Assembly (NCBI GenBank): GCA_963747715.1
Contig: CAVVGB010000009.1
Span: 310,001-374,000 of the forward strand
DNA from: CAVVGB01 sp963747715
GTDB lineage: Bacteria; Actinomycetota; Thermoleophilia; Gaiellales; Gaiellaceae
Length of the DNA stretch: 64,000 nt
Reading direction: 5' to 3'
Of this stretch, positions 25,547 to 35,021 are shown piece after piece (position 1 is the first letter of the stretch; each line of letters begins with the position of its first letter). The position numbers and the translations under genes are program-made. The notes under the pieces were generated by a model. The model ran no database searches. It worked only from the letters and a program-made list of their open reading frames with translations, and was not told the origin of the DNA.

Positions 25547-27480
25547 CTCGGAATCTGCGAGAGGTCGCCCAGAGCGCCGACCGCGTCGCGAACGTCGAGC
25601 AACAGGCGCAATCGGTTCGCCCGCACGGAGCTGTCGTCGGCCATCACGAGCACCTCGTCGAAGAAGCGGTCGACGACCGGCCCGAGCTCAGAAGCGGCCG
25701 CGAGCGCCTGCTCGAACTCACGCGCTTGCACAGCTGCCTCGATCCTCGGTGACGCGGACTCGAGCGCCGCGATGAGCGCGAGCTCCGCTTCGTCCGTCGC
25801 GAGCTTCGGATCGAGCGAAGGCGCGGCGCCGTCGGCCCGTCCGGCGAGCCGGTTGGCGCGGTCGTACGCGATGTAGGCGCGCTCGAACTGATCGGACGTC
25901 GCGCTCGCCGCCAGCGTTTGCGCGAGCTGCGCGACGGCGCCGAGCTCCGACGCAGCACCGTGACGCGCCGCTCGCACGAACTCGACTGGAGCATCGAGCA
26001 GTCCCTCCAGGCGCTCGAGCACGAAGGCGGGGATGTCCGCCGGCTCCTCGCGCAGCTCGGCGCCCCGCTCCTTCAGAAGCTCGACGTCGCGTTCGACCAG
26101 CCGCTGGATGTCGATCTCGAGCCCGCCCTCCACCGCGAGGCGGCACAGGCCGATCGCAGCACGGCGCAGGCCGTACGGGTCTCGAGAGCCGGTCGGCCTT
26201 TCGCCGAGAGCGAACGCCACGGTCAGGTTGTCGACCTTGTCGGCTGCCGAGAGCACGCGTCCCCCTTCCGTCTGCGGCAGCGGCGCGTCCGCGCCGTCGG
26301 GGAGGTAGTGCTCGTCGATCGCGGCCGAGACTGCCTCGGGATACCCCGCCAGGCGGGCGTACTCCGCGCCGATGTGACCTTCGAGATCGGGAAACTCGCG
26401 CACGAGCTCGGCAGCCTGGTCAGCCTTCGCGAGGCGCGCGGCTTCGTGCGAGGCCTCGCCGCCACCCAACTCCTCGACGAGAGCTTGCAGGCGCGTCGTC
26501 TTGTCGGCATAGCTGCCGGCGCCGGCGACGAAGGTGATGACGCCGAGGTCGCCCACGAGCTCCTCGATGCCCCGCGCCACGTCACGCTCGAAGGTGAACG
26601 ACGCGTCCTCGAGGCGCCCTTCGAGCACACGCTCGTTTCCCTGGCGAACGGTGTCGGGGTCGCCGCCGTTGGCCACGAACGCAAAGCGGTTGCCGCCGAG
26701 CGGGAAGTAGCGCTGGTGCGACTCCATCGCCGTGACGATCACGCGCTCCGGGAGTTGGAGGAAGCGCTCGTCGAAGGAGCCCTCGAGCACTTCGGGCCAT
26801 TCGACGAGATAGGTGACCTCCTCGAGGACAGTAGGGGTCGGATGCTCGAGACCTTTGTCGCGCAAGGCCTTCGCGATCTGGTCCGCACGCCTCTCGGCAT
26901 CCGGCTCGACGTGCACCTCGCGCAGCCGGTCGGCATAGACGCCCGCGCTCTCGACCTCGACCTCTTCGTGCGTGAAGCGGTGTCCGAAGGACACGCCGCC
27001 CGTCGGAACCCCCTCCAGAGGCACCTCGACCGTCCGTTCCTCCAGCTTGGCGCAGACCCAGCGAACAGGCCGAGCAAACCTGAGGCCGCCCCCGTCCCAG
27101 CGCATCGACTTGCTGAACGACAGGCCGCGCACGAGCTCGGCGAGCTGCTCGGGGAGCACATCAGCGAGAGGCTGGCCGGCCGCCGTCACCCCGAGGAAGC
27201 CTTCGCGCTCCGTCAACTCCTCGACCGCCACTCTCTGCTTCTTCGCGAACGACGCCGCGGCGCGCTCCCCCGCGCTCACGGGCGGGCCCTTCACCCACTC
27301 GTCGGCGGTTCGGTCGGGCAAGTCCGTGACGATGACGGCGAGGCGTCGCGGTCCGGCGAGAACCTGAGCGGGAGTTGCACCGAGAAGGCGCTGTGCCGCG
27401 TCGCGAAGCTGTGCGCTCGCCTGGATGCAGGCCGAGGCCGGCAGCTCCTCGCAGCCGATCTCAAAGAGAAGCGTCGCCAT
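25543..27480 (-). CDS. glyS: Glycine-tRNA ligase beta subunit
   Basis: The 645-residue beta chain of the alpha2-beta2 glycyl-tRNA synthetase, which contributes tRNA recognition. It begins MATLLFEIGCEELPA, the invariant family N-terminus, at ATG 27478-27480; the upstream open frame is the tail of glyQ. ESHQRYFPL and the HD-like SAADKVDNLTVAF segment are present, with a C-terminal anticodon-binding helical domain. It overlaps glyQ by 20 bases. Confidence 0.95.
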   Translation of the reverse strand: MATLLFEIGCEELPASACIQASAQLRDAAQRLLGATPAQVLAGPRRLAVIVTDLPDRTADEWVKGPPVSAGERAAASFAKKQRVAVEELTEREGFLGVTAAGQPLADVLPEQLAELVRGLSFSKSMRWDGGGLRFARPVRWVCAKLEERTVEVPLEGVPTGGVSFGHRFTHEEVEVESAGVYADRLREVHVEPDAERRADQIAKALRDKGLEHPTPTVLEEVTYLVEWPEVLEGSFDERFLQLPERVIVTAMESHQRYFPLGGNRFAFVANGGDPDTVRQGNERVLEGRLEDASFTFERDVARGIEELVGDLGVITFVAGAGSYADKTTRLQALVEELGGGEASHEAARLAKADQAAELVREFPDLEGHIGAEYARLAGYPEAVSAAIDEHYLPDGADAPLPQTEGGRVLSAADKVDNLTVAFALGERPTGSRDPYGLRRAAIGLCRLAVEGGLEIDIQRLVERDVELLKERGAELREEPADIPAFVLERLEGLLDAPVEFVRAARHGAASELGAVAQLAQTLAASATSDQFERAYIAYDRANRLAGRADGAAPSLDPKLATDEAELALIAALESASPRIEAAVQAREFEQALAAASELGPVVDRFFDEVLVMADDSSVRANRLRLLLDVRDAVGALGDLSQIPR

Positions 27481-28330
27481 CCGCCTCCATCTCGACGTAG
27501 AGCTCGGCAACGCGCCGGGCAAGCCCGCGGACGCGGGCGATGTAGGCCGCGCGCTCCGTCACGGAGATCGCACCGCGCGCGTCGAGCAGGTTGAAGACGT
27601 GCGAGCACTTCAGCACTTGGTCGTACGCGGGCAGCGGAAGCCGGCGCGTCACGAGGTGCCGGCACTCTTCCTCGTGCTCGTCGAAGCGTCCGCGCAGCAC
27701 GTCCACGGGCGCCTCTTCGAAGTTGTACGCCGACCACTGGCGCTCGTTCTCGCGGTACACGTCGCCCCACGTGACGCCCGGCGCCCAGTCGAGCTCGAAC
27801 GCCGACCGCTTCTCCTGCAGGAACATCGCCAGGCGCTCGAGCCCGTACGTGATCTCAGCGGGAATGAGGTCGAGCTCGAGCCCACCCAGCTGCTGGAAGT
27901 ACGTGAACTGGGTGACCTCCATCCCGTCTACCCACACTTCCCAGCCGAGCCCCCACGCGCCGAGCGTCGGCCCCTCCCAGTCGTCCTCGACGAGCCGGAC
28001 ATCGTGCCGCGTCAGATCGACGCCGATCGCCTCGAGCGAGCGGAAGTAGACGTCGAGCACGTCCTCGGGTGCCGGCTTGAGCACGACCTGGTACTGAAAG
28101 TAGTGCTGAAAGCGGAACGGGTTCTCGCCGTACCGGCCGTCCGTCGGACGGATCGACGGCTCGACGTACGCGGTCTTCCACGGACGAGGCCCGAGGCAGC
28201 GGAGAAACGTCGCCGGATTGAAGGTGCCCGCCCCGACTTCGGTGTGGTACGGCTGCATGACGACGCAGCCGTAGTCGGCCCAGTAGCGCTCGAGGGTGGC
28301 GATCGTCTCCTGGTACGTCGGCGTGCTCAC
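27461..28330 (-). CDS. glyQ: Glycine-tRNA ligase alpha subunit
   Basis: The catalytic alpha chain (289 residues) of two-subunit glycyl-tRNA synthetase. Class II motifs are clear: GCVVMQPYHTEVGAGTFNP, RPWKTAYVEPSIRPTDGRYG, and the GWEVWVDGMEVTQFTYFQQ segment. Actinobacteria commonly use the single-chain enzyme, so the two-subunit form is a useful taxonomic hint. The start is GTG at 28328-28330, 3 bases after the recO stop. Confidence 0.96.
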   Translation of the reverse strand: MSTPTYQETIATLERYWADYGCVVMQPYHTEVGAGTFNPATFLRCLGPRPWKTAYVEPSIRPTDGRYGENPFRFQHYFQYQVVLKPAPEDVLDVYFRSLEAIGVDLTRHDVRLVEDDWEGPTLGAWGLGWEVWVDGMEVTQFTYFQQLGGLELDLIPAEITYGLERLAMFLQEKRSAFELDWAPGVTWGDVYRENERQWSAYNFEEAPVDVLRGRFDEHEEECRHLVTRRLPLPAYDQVLKCSHVFNLLDARGAISVTERAAYIARVRGLARRVAELYVEMEADGDASL

Positions 28331-28333
28331 GTG

Positions 28334-29083
28334 TCAGCGCGTTTGCGCGAGCGTGCGCAGACGGAAGCCGCCGTGCTCCTCGTACGTCGCCTCGATGACG
28401 CGCAGGCATTGCCGGAGCGCGTCCACTCCGAGGCCGGCGCCGCGGGCATCCGCGAGCGGGTGCTCGAGCAACGCACGGATCCCTTCGAACCCCTCGGCGG
28501 AGACCCGCACCGCTCCCGCCTCGCAGCTCGCGCAGACACTCCCGCCCGCGCGCGCGGAGAACGCAACCAGCGGCAGCTCCTCGCCGCACGACGCGCAGCC
28601 GGCGAGGTGCGGGAGGTATCCCGACAGCCAGACGAGCTTGAGCTGGAAGGAGAGGACGAGCGGGTCGAGGGCCGGCTGGGCGGGGAGCGCCGTTTCGACG
28701 TCGTCGAGGAGGTCGAGGAACCGGGTCAGCGCGTGGAACGCCGGCTGGTTGGCCTCCTGCTCGACGAAGAGACGCAGCATCGCCTCCAGGCCGATGTGGC
28801 CGACGGCGAGGCGATAGCCGTCGGTCCGGGAGCGCTCGTGCGAACGGACGAGATCGGCCCCGCGCACCGTATGGAGCTCGCCGCGGCCCTCGTGGAGCAG
28901 GACCTCGACGTGGCTAAAGGGCTCGAGCCGGGCGCCGAAGCGCGATTTCGTCTTGCGGACTCCCTTGGCGATCGCGCCAGTCCGCCCCTTGGCGAGGGTG
29001 TACAGGTGGAGCACACAATCGGCCTCCCCAAAGCGAATCGAGCGGAGGACGACGGCCTCGGTCTTCGTCGTCCGCGACGACAT
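28334..29083 (-). CDS. recO: DNA repair protein RecO
   Basis: A 249-residue recombination mediator that helps load RecA on SSB-covered DNA in the RecFOR pathway. It has the N-terminal OB-fold start TEAVVLRSIRFGEADCVLHLYT, the GxxxGxxKGVRKTKSRF segment and a zinc site CASC...CASC (around residues 163-187). First gene of the recO-glyQ-glyS-regulator run; the recO-glyQ adjacency is common. Confidence 0.93.
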   Translation of the reverse strand: MSSRTTKTEAVVLRSIRFGEADCVLHLYTLAKGRTGAIAKGVRKTKSRFGARLEPFSHVEVLLHEGRGELHTVRGADLVRSHERSRTDGYRLAVGHIGLEAMLRLFVEQEANQPAFHALTRFLDLLDDVETALPAQPALDPLVLSFQLKLVWLSGYLPHLAGCASCGEELPLVAFSARAGGSVCASCEAGAVRVSAEGFEGIRALLEHPLADARGAGLGVDALRQCLRVIEATYEEHGGFRLRTLAQTR

Positions 29084-29144
29084 GGGGCCAGTTTATTGAC
29101 GCCTCCGGTGGAATCCTGGCGCGATCTGGGTACCTTTAGCCACA

Positions 29145-29396
29145 GTGGCGCGAATCCGGATGTACACGACGGCCTGGTGTGGCTACTGCGTCCGGGCGAA
29201 AGCCCTGCTCGACGACCGCGGGCTCGACTACGAGGAAATCCGCATGGACGACGATCCCGCCTTCCGCGCCAAGCTGCTCGACATGACGGGCCACTGGACC
29301 GTGCCCCAGATCCTGATCGACGACCGCCCAGTCGGGGGCTACGTCGAGCTGCTGCAGCTCGACCGCTCGGGCCAGCTCGAGCAGCTCGCGGCGTAG
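29145..29396 (+). CDS. Glutaredoxin
   Basis: An 83-residue thioredoxin-fold redox protein. The active site is CGYC (TTAWCGYCVRAKALL), with the cis-proline motif TVPQILID and the GGYVEL glutathione-site-like motif. Short Grx/mycoredoxin-type proteins reduce disulfides or mixed disulfides with low-molecular-weight thiols; mycothiol use would be expected in actinobacteria. The start is GTG at 29145. Confidence 0.92.
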   Translation: MARIRMYTTAWCGYCVRAKALLDDRGLDYEEIRMDDDPAFRAKLLDMTGHWTVPQILIDDRPVGGYVELLQLDRSGQLEQLAA

Positions 29397-29400
29397 GCGC

Positions 29401-30240
29401 TCAGACGCCCTTCACCCGCTGGCACGAGGGGCAGTACCACGTCCCGCGCCCGGCAGCGCGAATCTTCTCGATCGGCGTGCCGCAGCGATGGCACGGTTCG
29501 CCGGCCCGGCCGTAGACGCGGAAGTCGTCCTGCATGCGTCCACGCCGTCCGCGAGGGTCGCGGTAGTCGCGGAGCGTCGCGCCTTGACGCGCGATTCCCA
29601 TGGTAAGCGCATCCCGGATGCCTTTTCGAAGGGCGCTCAGTTCTTCCCGGGTGAGGGTGCCGGCAGGTTGCAGCGGGTGGATGCGCGCGCGCCACAGCGC
29701 TTCGTCCGCGTAGATGTTTCCGACCCCGGCGGCGGCTCGCTGATCGAGCAGCGCGGACTTGATCGGAGCTTTGCGACCGGCCAAGGCTCGTTCGAGCTCC
29801 GCGGTCGTGAATCCACGCTCGAGCGGCTCGCGGCCGAGGCGCCGCTGGGCGAGGTACTCCTCGCTCTCGCCCGGCTCGAGCAGGGCCCACGTGCCGAAGC
29901 GCCGAACGTCGCGATAGGCGACGTCCGACCCGTCGTCTAACCTGACAACAGCCCGCCGGTACGGGTCGGCTGCGAAGCCGCCCTCAGCCGGATATTGGAC
30001 GTTCCCCGTCATGCGCAGATGGACGAGGAGGTGGCGCCCACTCTCGAACGCGAAAATCAAATACTTCCCACGCCGACCTACGTCGACGATGCGTTCCCCG
30101 GTCAGCGTGGCCGCGATCGCCTCGGGCGGGTCCGGGCGCGTGAGACGTTCGTCCGCGATCTCGACGCGCTCGATCCTGCGTCCGGTCAGTGCGGGCGCGA
30201 GCCGCGCGCGAATCGTCTCGACCTCTGGCAGTTCCGGCAC
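29401..30240 (-). CDS. mutM: Formamidopyrimidine-DNA glycosylase
   Basis: Excises oxidised purines (8-oxoguanine, FapyG) and cleaves the abasic site. The mature N-terminus PELPEVET directly follows the GTG start at 30238-30240; the upstream open frame is spurious. Other marks are the catalytic lysine region (GRRGKYL), AGVGNIYADEALW of the helix-two-turn-helix, and the C-terminal zinc finger C-x2-C...C-x2-C (CHRCG, CPSC). The 279-residue length is normal. It converges with the glutaredoxin gene. Confidence 0.95.
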   Translation of the reverse strand: MPELPEVETIRARLAPALTGRRIERVEIADERLTRPDPPEAIAATLTGERIVDVGRRGKYLIFAFESGRHLLVHLRMTGNVQYPAEGGFAADPYRRAVVRLDDGSDVAYRDVRRFGTWALLEPGESEEYLAQRRLGREPLERGFTTAELERALAGRKAPIKSALLDQRAAAGVGNIYADEALWRARIHPLQPAGTLTREELSALRKGIRDALTMGIARQGATLRDYRDPRGRRGRMQDDFRVYGRAGEPCHRCGTPIEKIRAAGRGTWYCPSCQRVKGV

Positions 30241-30256
30241 GTCCCCTGCCTCCCAG

Positions 30257-31552
30257 TCAGGCGAGAACGTCCAACACGACCGGACGGTGCTCGGGCTCGC
30301 CCGCACCTAATTCGTACGCGGCGATCACCTCGGCGGCCGCGCGATCGGCAGCATCGTGGTCCTGCGCGTGGATCTCCGCGAGACGGTCGCCTGCCTCGAC
30401 TCGGTCGCCGCGCTTGGCGAGGACGACGATCCCAACCGCGTGGTCGATCGCATCGTCCTTCGTGGCGCGGCCCGCACCGAGACGCAGGGCGGCCTCGCCA
30501 ACAGCGGTCGTGGCGATCCGCTGGACGAACCCGGTCTCCGGAGCCGCGACCGGGGCAACCACGGCTGCCCGCGGAAGGGCGTCCAAGCGCGCGTCCCCGC
30601 CCTGTGCCTTGATCCACCGCTCGTAGGCAACGAGGGCGGCGCCGTTCCCGATCGCCTCTTCGGCGCGCCGTCGGCCTTCGTCCTGGTCGACCCCGAGGTC
30701 CGAGAGGGCGAGAAGGTGGGCCGCCGCGCCCAGGACGAGCTCGACGAGGTCGCCGGGACCGTCGCCGCGAAGCGTGTCGACCGCCTCTCGGACCTCGAGC
30801 GCGTTGCCGACTGCGCGCCCGAGGGGCTGGTCCATGTCGGTGAGCTCGCACACCACCTTGCGCCCGGCCCGCTCGCCGAGCTCGACCATCGCCGCCGCGA
30901 GCTCGCGCGCCGACTCGAGCGTCTTCATGAACGCGCCGTCGCCGACCTTGACATCCAGCACGACGGCGTCGGCGCCGCCGGCGATCTTCTTGGACATGAT
31001 GCTCGAGGCGATCAGCGGGATGATGTCCACGGTCGCCGTCACGTCGCGAAGCGCGTAGAGGCGCTTGTCGGCGGGCACGAGGTCGGCCGTTTGGCCGACG
31101 ATCGCCATGCCCACCTCGCTCACCTGCTCGAGGAAGTCGTCGATCGCCACCTCGATGCGAAAACCGGGGATCGATTCGAGCTTGTCGAGCGTGCCGCCCG
31201 TATGCCCCAGGCCGCGGCCGCTCATCTTTGCGAACGGGACGCCGCAGGCGGCGACGACGGGCCCGAGCGCGATCGAGGTCTTGTCCCCCACGCCGCCGGT
31301 CGAGTGCTTGTCGACGACACGCCGTCCGAGCGACGAGAGGTCGATCGTCTCGCCGCTTCTCACCATGGCATCGGTGAGCGCGTGCGTTTCGGCGGCCGTC
31401 AGTCCCTCGAAGTAGACGGCCATGCAGAAGGCGGCCATCTGGTAGTCGGGCACCTCGTCGCGCACGTACGCGAGCACGAGCTCGCCGATCTCCTCGGCGG
31501 AGAGCTCGCCGCCGTCACGCTTGCGCTGGATGAGCTCGGCGGCGCGAATCAA
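30257..31552 (-). CDS. deoA: Pyrimidine-nucleoside (thymidine) phosphorylase
   Basis: Cleaves thymidine or uridine with phosphate to base and (deoxy)ribose 1-phosphate, which DeoB then isomerises. The 431-residue protein starts MIRAAELIQRKRDGGELS from TTG at 31550-31552, one base after the deoB stop, and contains DKHSTGGVGDKTS and GRGLGHTGGTLDKLESIPG, the family signature. The long open frame upstream of this start runs through deoB in another frame and is discarded. Confidence 0.94.
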   Translation of the reverse strand: MIRAAELIQRKRDGGELSAEEIGELVLAYVRDEVPDYQMAAFCMAVYFEGLTAAETHALTDAMVRSGETIDLSSLGRRVVDKHSTGGVGDKTSIALGPVVAACGVPFAKMSGRGLGHTGGTLDKLESIPGFRIEVAIDDFLEQVSEVGMAIVGQTADLVPADKRLYALRDVTATVDIIPLIASSIMSKKIAGGADAVVLDVKVGDGAFMKTLESARELAAAMVELGERAGRKVVCELTDMDQPLGRAVGNALEVREAVDTLRGDGPGDLVELVLGAAAHLLALSDLGVDQDEGRRRAEEAIGNGAALVAYERWIKAQGGDARLDALPRAAVVAPVAAPETGFVQRIATTAVGEAALRLGAGRATKDDAIDHAVGIVVLAKRGDRVEAGDRLAEIHAQDHDAADRAAAEVIAAYELGAGEPEHRPVVLDVLA

Positions 31553-31553
31553 G

Positions 31554-32720
31554 CTACGGGGCCAGCATGGGCGCGCCGGGAATCCCGCGCGACGGTGCCT
31601 TGCCGCCGAGCCACGCATTGACGGTCGCCCCGACATCGGCGAACTCACCCTCGTGGATCTGGCCCGCGGCGTTTCGTCCCTCCACGTAGGCGAGCAGCAG
31701 AGCGTGCTCGCGGGAGTGATCGGTCGAGGAGGTCGTCGGGTCGCAGCCGTGGTCCGACGTGAGGATGAAAAGGTCGCCGGGGCGGAGCGCGTCGAGCAGA
31801 TCGGGCAGCCGGCGGTCGAAGTCCTGTAGGCAGCGGTGGAAGTTGACAGGATCGTTGCGATGGCCCCAGAGCATGTCCGTCTCGACAAGGTTCACGAACA
31901 CGAAGCCCTCGTCGAGCTCGCGCAGGAGCGTCTCGGTCTGCTTGATCCCGTCGATGTTCGACTTCGTGGGGTGGGAATGGTCGATGTCGACCCCGGCGAA
32001 GATGTCGCCGATCTTGCCGACGCCGTGCACGACCGCCCCCTTCTCGCGCGCGAGCGTCAAATAGTTCGGCTGGCGCGGCTTGAGCGACCAGTCGTGACGG
32101 TTCGGTGTACGCGTGTAGCTGCCCGGCTCGCCCACGAAGGGCCGCGCGATCACGCGCCCGACGGCGTGCTTCCCGGTCAGGATCTCACGCGCGATCTCGC
32201 ACCCTGCGTAGAGCTCCTCGAGCGGGATCGTCTCCTCGTGCGCCGCGATCTGGAAGACCGAGTCGGCCGAGGTGTAGACGATCCACTTCCCGGTCTGCTG
32301 GTGCTCCTCCCCGAGCTCCTCGATGATCTCGGTTCCCGAAGCGGGCTTGTTCCCGAGCACGCCGCGCCCGGTTCGGTGCGCGAACTCCTCGATGATCTCG
32401 AAGGGAAAGCCGTGCGGATAGGTGGGCATCGGCTCCGGCGTGACGATGCCCATGAGCTCCCAGTGGCCGGTCGTCGTGTCCTTGCCCTTCGAGCGCTCGA
32501 TCAGCCGGCCGGCGAGCGCCGGCGCGTGGGGCTGCGGCGGGCAGCCTTCGAGCTCCCCGATGTTCCCGAGGCCAAACTGCTCGAGGTTGGGTAGATCGAG
32601 ACCACCGACTGCCCGCGCGACGTTCCCGAGAGTGTTGGACCCCTCATCACCGTACTCCGCAGCGTCCGGCAGCTCACCCGCCCCAACCGCGTCCAGCACG
32701 ATGACGCAGGCGCGCGGCAT
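31554..32720 (-). CDS. deoB: Phosphopentomutase
   Basis: Interconverts (deoxy)ribose 1-phosphate and 5-phosphate in nucleoside salvage. A 388-residue alkaline-phosphatase-superfamily enzyme with IVLDAVGAGELPDA (metal site), the phosphorylated-Thr region GKDTTTGHWELMG and the second metal site TSDHGCDPT. The GNIGELEGCPP segment is also typical. First gene of a deoB-deoA-mutM run. Confidence 0.96.
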   Translation of the reverse strand: MPRACVIVLDAVGAGELPDAAEYGDEGSNTLGNVARAVGGLDLPNLEQFGLGNIGELEGCPPQPHAPALAGRLIERSKGKDTTTGHWELMGIVTPEPMPTYPHGFPFEIIEEFAHRTGRGVLGNKPASGTEIIEELGEEHQQTGKWIVYTSADSVFQIAAHEETIPLEELYAGCEIAREILTGKHAVGRVIARPFVGEPGSYTRTPNRHDWSLKPRQPNYLTLAREKGAVVHGVGKIGDIFAGVDIDHSHPTKSNIDGIKQTETLLRELDEGFVFVNLVETDMLWGHRNDPVNFHRCLQDFDRRLPDLLDALRPGDLFILTSDHGCDPTTSSTDHSREHALLLAYVEGRNAAGQIHEGEFADVGATVNAWLGGKAPSRGIPGAPMLAP

Positions 32721-32743
32721 GGTGCGGCTATTCTAGTGCGGGC

Positions 32744-32899
32744 ATGGACACGTTCCTCGGACTGATCGGCATGGCGCTCTGGATCGTCTCCGTCATCGCG
32801 ATCGCGGCGGCGGTGACGTTTGCCGTGGTCAAGCTGAGCCCGAGCGCCCGCACCAAGACCCCGAAGCCGACCGACACCCCGAAGCCGACCGAAACCTAG
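32744..32899 (+). CDS. Small single-pass membrane protein with Thr-Pro repeats
   Basis: A 51-residue protein: MDTFLGLIGMALWIVSVIAI starts one membrane segment running to about residue 29, followed by a short tail with two copies of a T-P-K-P-T-(D/E)-T unit. It is divergent from deoB (23 bases apart) and its TAG shares bases with the restored ald stop (CTAG, 32896-32899). No family recognised; the compact fit between two genes supports it being real. Confidence 0.55.
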   Translation: MDTFLGLIGMALWIVSVIAIAAAVTFAVVKLSPSARTKTPKPTDTPKPTET

Positions 32900-34030
32900 A
32901 CCGGCTCGAGAGGGACGAGCTCCTCGAGAGGCGAGTACTCGAGGCCGTGCGCCTCGGCGACCGCGTCGTACGTCAGTTTCCCGTCGAAGACGTTGACGCC
33001 CGCGCGCCAGCGCCGGGTCGCGCGCGATCGCCGCCCGCAGTCCGTTGTCCGCGATCAGCTCGACGTACGGAAGCGTCACGTTCGTGAGCGCGAACGTCGA
33101 GGTGATCGGGACGGCGCCGGGCATGTTCGACACGCAGTAGTGCGTCACGTCCTCGACGACGTACACCGGGTCGGAGTGGGTCGTGGGACGCGAGGTCTCG
33201 AAGCAGCCGCCCTGGTCGATGGAGACGTCGCACACGACGGCGCCCTCCTTCATGCCCGAGATCATCTCGGCGGTGACGAGCTTCGGCGCCCGGGCGCCGG
33301 GGATGAGCACGGCGCCGATGACGACGTCGGCCGCGAGCACGGAGCGCTCGATCTCGAGGCTGCTCGACATGACGAGCTCGACGCGGCCGGACAGGATCTG
33401 CTCGAGATGGCGAAGCCGGTCGACGGACTTGTCGAGGATGCGAACGTGCGCCCCCAGGCCGAGCGCGATGACGGCGGCGTTGTAGCCGACGATGCCGCCC
33501 CCGATCACGACGACGGCGCCGGGCGCGACGCCCGCGACACCGCCGAGCAACAGCCCGCGCCCACCGAGCGGCTTCTCGAGGAAGTAGGCGCCGGCCTGAG
33601 CCGCGAGCCTCCCCGCCACCTCGCTCATCGGAGCGAGGAGCGGCAGCGCACCGTCCTCCGTCTCGACGGTCTCGTAGGCGATGCACGTGGCGCCGCTGTC
33701 CAGCAACGCGCGCGTCAGCGTGTCCTCGGCGGCGAGGTGCAGGTAGGTGAAGAGGATCTGCCCGTCCCGCAGGCGGTCGTACTCCTCGGGCATCGGCTCC
33801 TTCACCTTGAGGAGCAGGTCGGCGTTGGCCCAGACTTCCTCCACGGAGGTGACGCGTGCGCCGACGCCGTCGTAGTCGCTGTCCGGGAACGAGCTGCCGA
33901 GGCCCGCGCCCGTCTCGACGATCACGTCGTGGCCGCGCTGACGCAGCTCGCGCGCGCCCGCGGGCGTCAGCGCGACGCGGTACTCGTCCGGTTTGATCTC
34001 TCTGACGACGCCGACGATCAAGGGGCGCAA
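32896..34030 (-). CDS. ald: Alanine dehydrogenase, frameshifted near the C-terminus
   Basis: NAD-dependent interconversion of L-alanine and pyruvate. The N-terminus VGVVREIKPDEYRVALTPAG, the nucleotide site VIGGGIVGYNAAVIALGLGA and VPITSTFALTNVTLPY are typical. The natural C-terminus (NVFDGKLTYDAVAEAHGLEY, then SPLEELVPLEPV and TAG at 32896) is present but in another frame. One extra base in the CCC at 32999-33001 explains it. The restored length is about 377 residues, normal for the family. Start TTG 34028-34030. As written, the frame runs on antisense-like into deoB. Confidence 0.9.
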
Positions 34031-34036
34031 CTTTAC

Positions 34037-35021
34037 CTATGTGAGCAGGCTTTTTGCGAGCCGCCCGGCGGCGAACGCGGCGGCGAAGAACCAGGGGTCC
34101 TCATCCGGCCCGCGACCCATATGCCGGAGCGGAAGCCCGGCGCATGCTTCGCGCCAGTCGCTCACGTCCACCGTGTCGGCGTCCTCTAGCCGCGGGGTCG
34201 TCGATCGGACAACCGCTGGGCCAGGCAGTCCGACACGTCTCGTCCGACAGCGCGAGCACCGCGGTCGAGTGGTGCGACAGACCCTGGTGTCGCTCGCGCG
34301 CATCGCCCTCGGAAAGCCGAAGCGCGAGGATCGGCTGACCGCCGAGCGAGGACGCGGCGTGCACGGCTTGCGCGGCCGCCATGCCCCCGTGCCCGAAGCG
34401 CGTCCCCGTCCCGATCACGCCGGGCCCGATCCCGCACACGACTACGCGGGCGCCTCGCTCGCGCGCGACGAGCAGCGCGGAGTAGACGTTGACGCAGTCC
34501 ACGTCGCCGTCGAAGCACGGGCCGGCCCCGATCGCCAAGCTGAGGAGCTCGCGCTCTTTGAGGATGCGCACGGCGTCCGAGAACGAGACGGGCAGCGCGC
34601 CGCCCGCGACCTGGACGTACGCGACGCTCTCGCCCGCAAGCGCTGCGCACGCCGGCGCGAGCTGACTGTGCAGAGAGAGTGCGACGACCGGCATCCCGTC
34701 CAACGTGACGGGTGGCGAAGCCGACTCCTCCGCGTGCTCACGCGCGAATTGCAGCGGCGTGTACGGGAGCTTCATCACGTGCGCGCCCGGCTCGGCCGGG
34801 AGATCGAGACCCCGGGTGAGGTTCGCGTAGAGGACGTCGAAGCCGCCCGACCCGAGCTCGAGCTCGACGGCCTGCACGTTCACGATGACCTCGTCGCCGA
34901 GCGCGACGGGGCCGGTGAGACGTGGGTAGGCGATGCAGGCGCGGCCGTCGACCTCGAGACGTACGAGGCCCTCGTGCCGCTCCCCGATGCTCGTGACCGT
35001 CCCGCGGCGGAGGCTAAGCAC
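34037..35021 (-). CDS. DUF3866 family protein, frameshifted
   Basis: About 327 residues of a DUF3866-type protein of unknown function, widespread in actinobacteria and firmicutes. The N-terminal beta domain (MLSLRRGTVTSIGERHEGLV) is followed by MKLPYTPLQFA, LHSQLAPACAAL, a CGIGPGVIGTGTRFGHGG segment and LSHHSTAVLALSDE. The conserved end (SDWREACAGLPLRHMGRG, DEDPWFFAAAFAAGRLA) lies in another frame; removing one base near 34230-34242 joins the two. The stop is TAG at 34037. It overlaps the M20 peptidase gene by 8 bases. Confidence 0.82.
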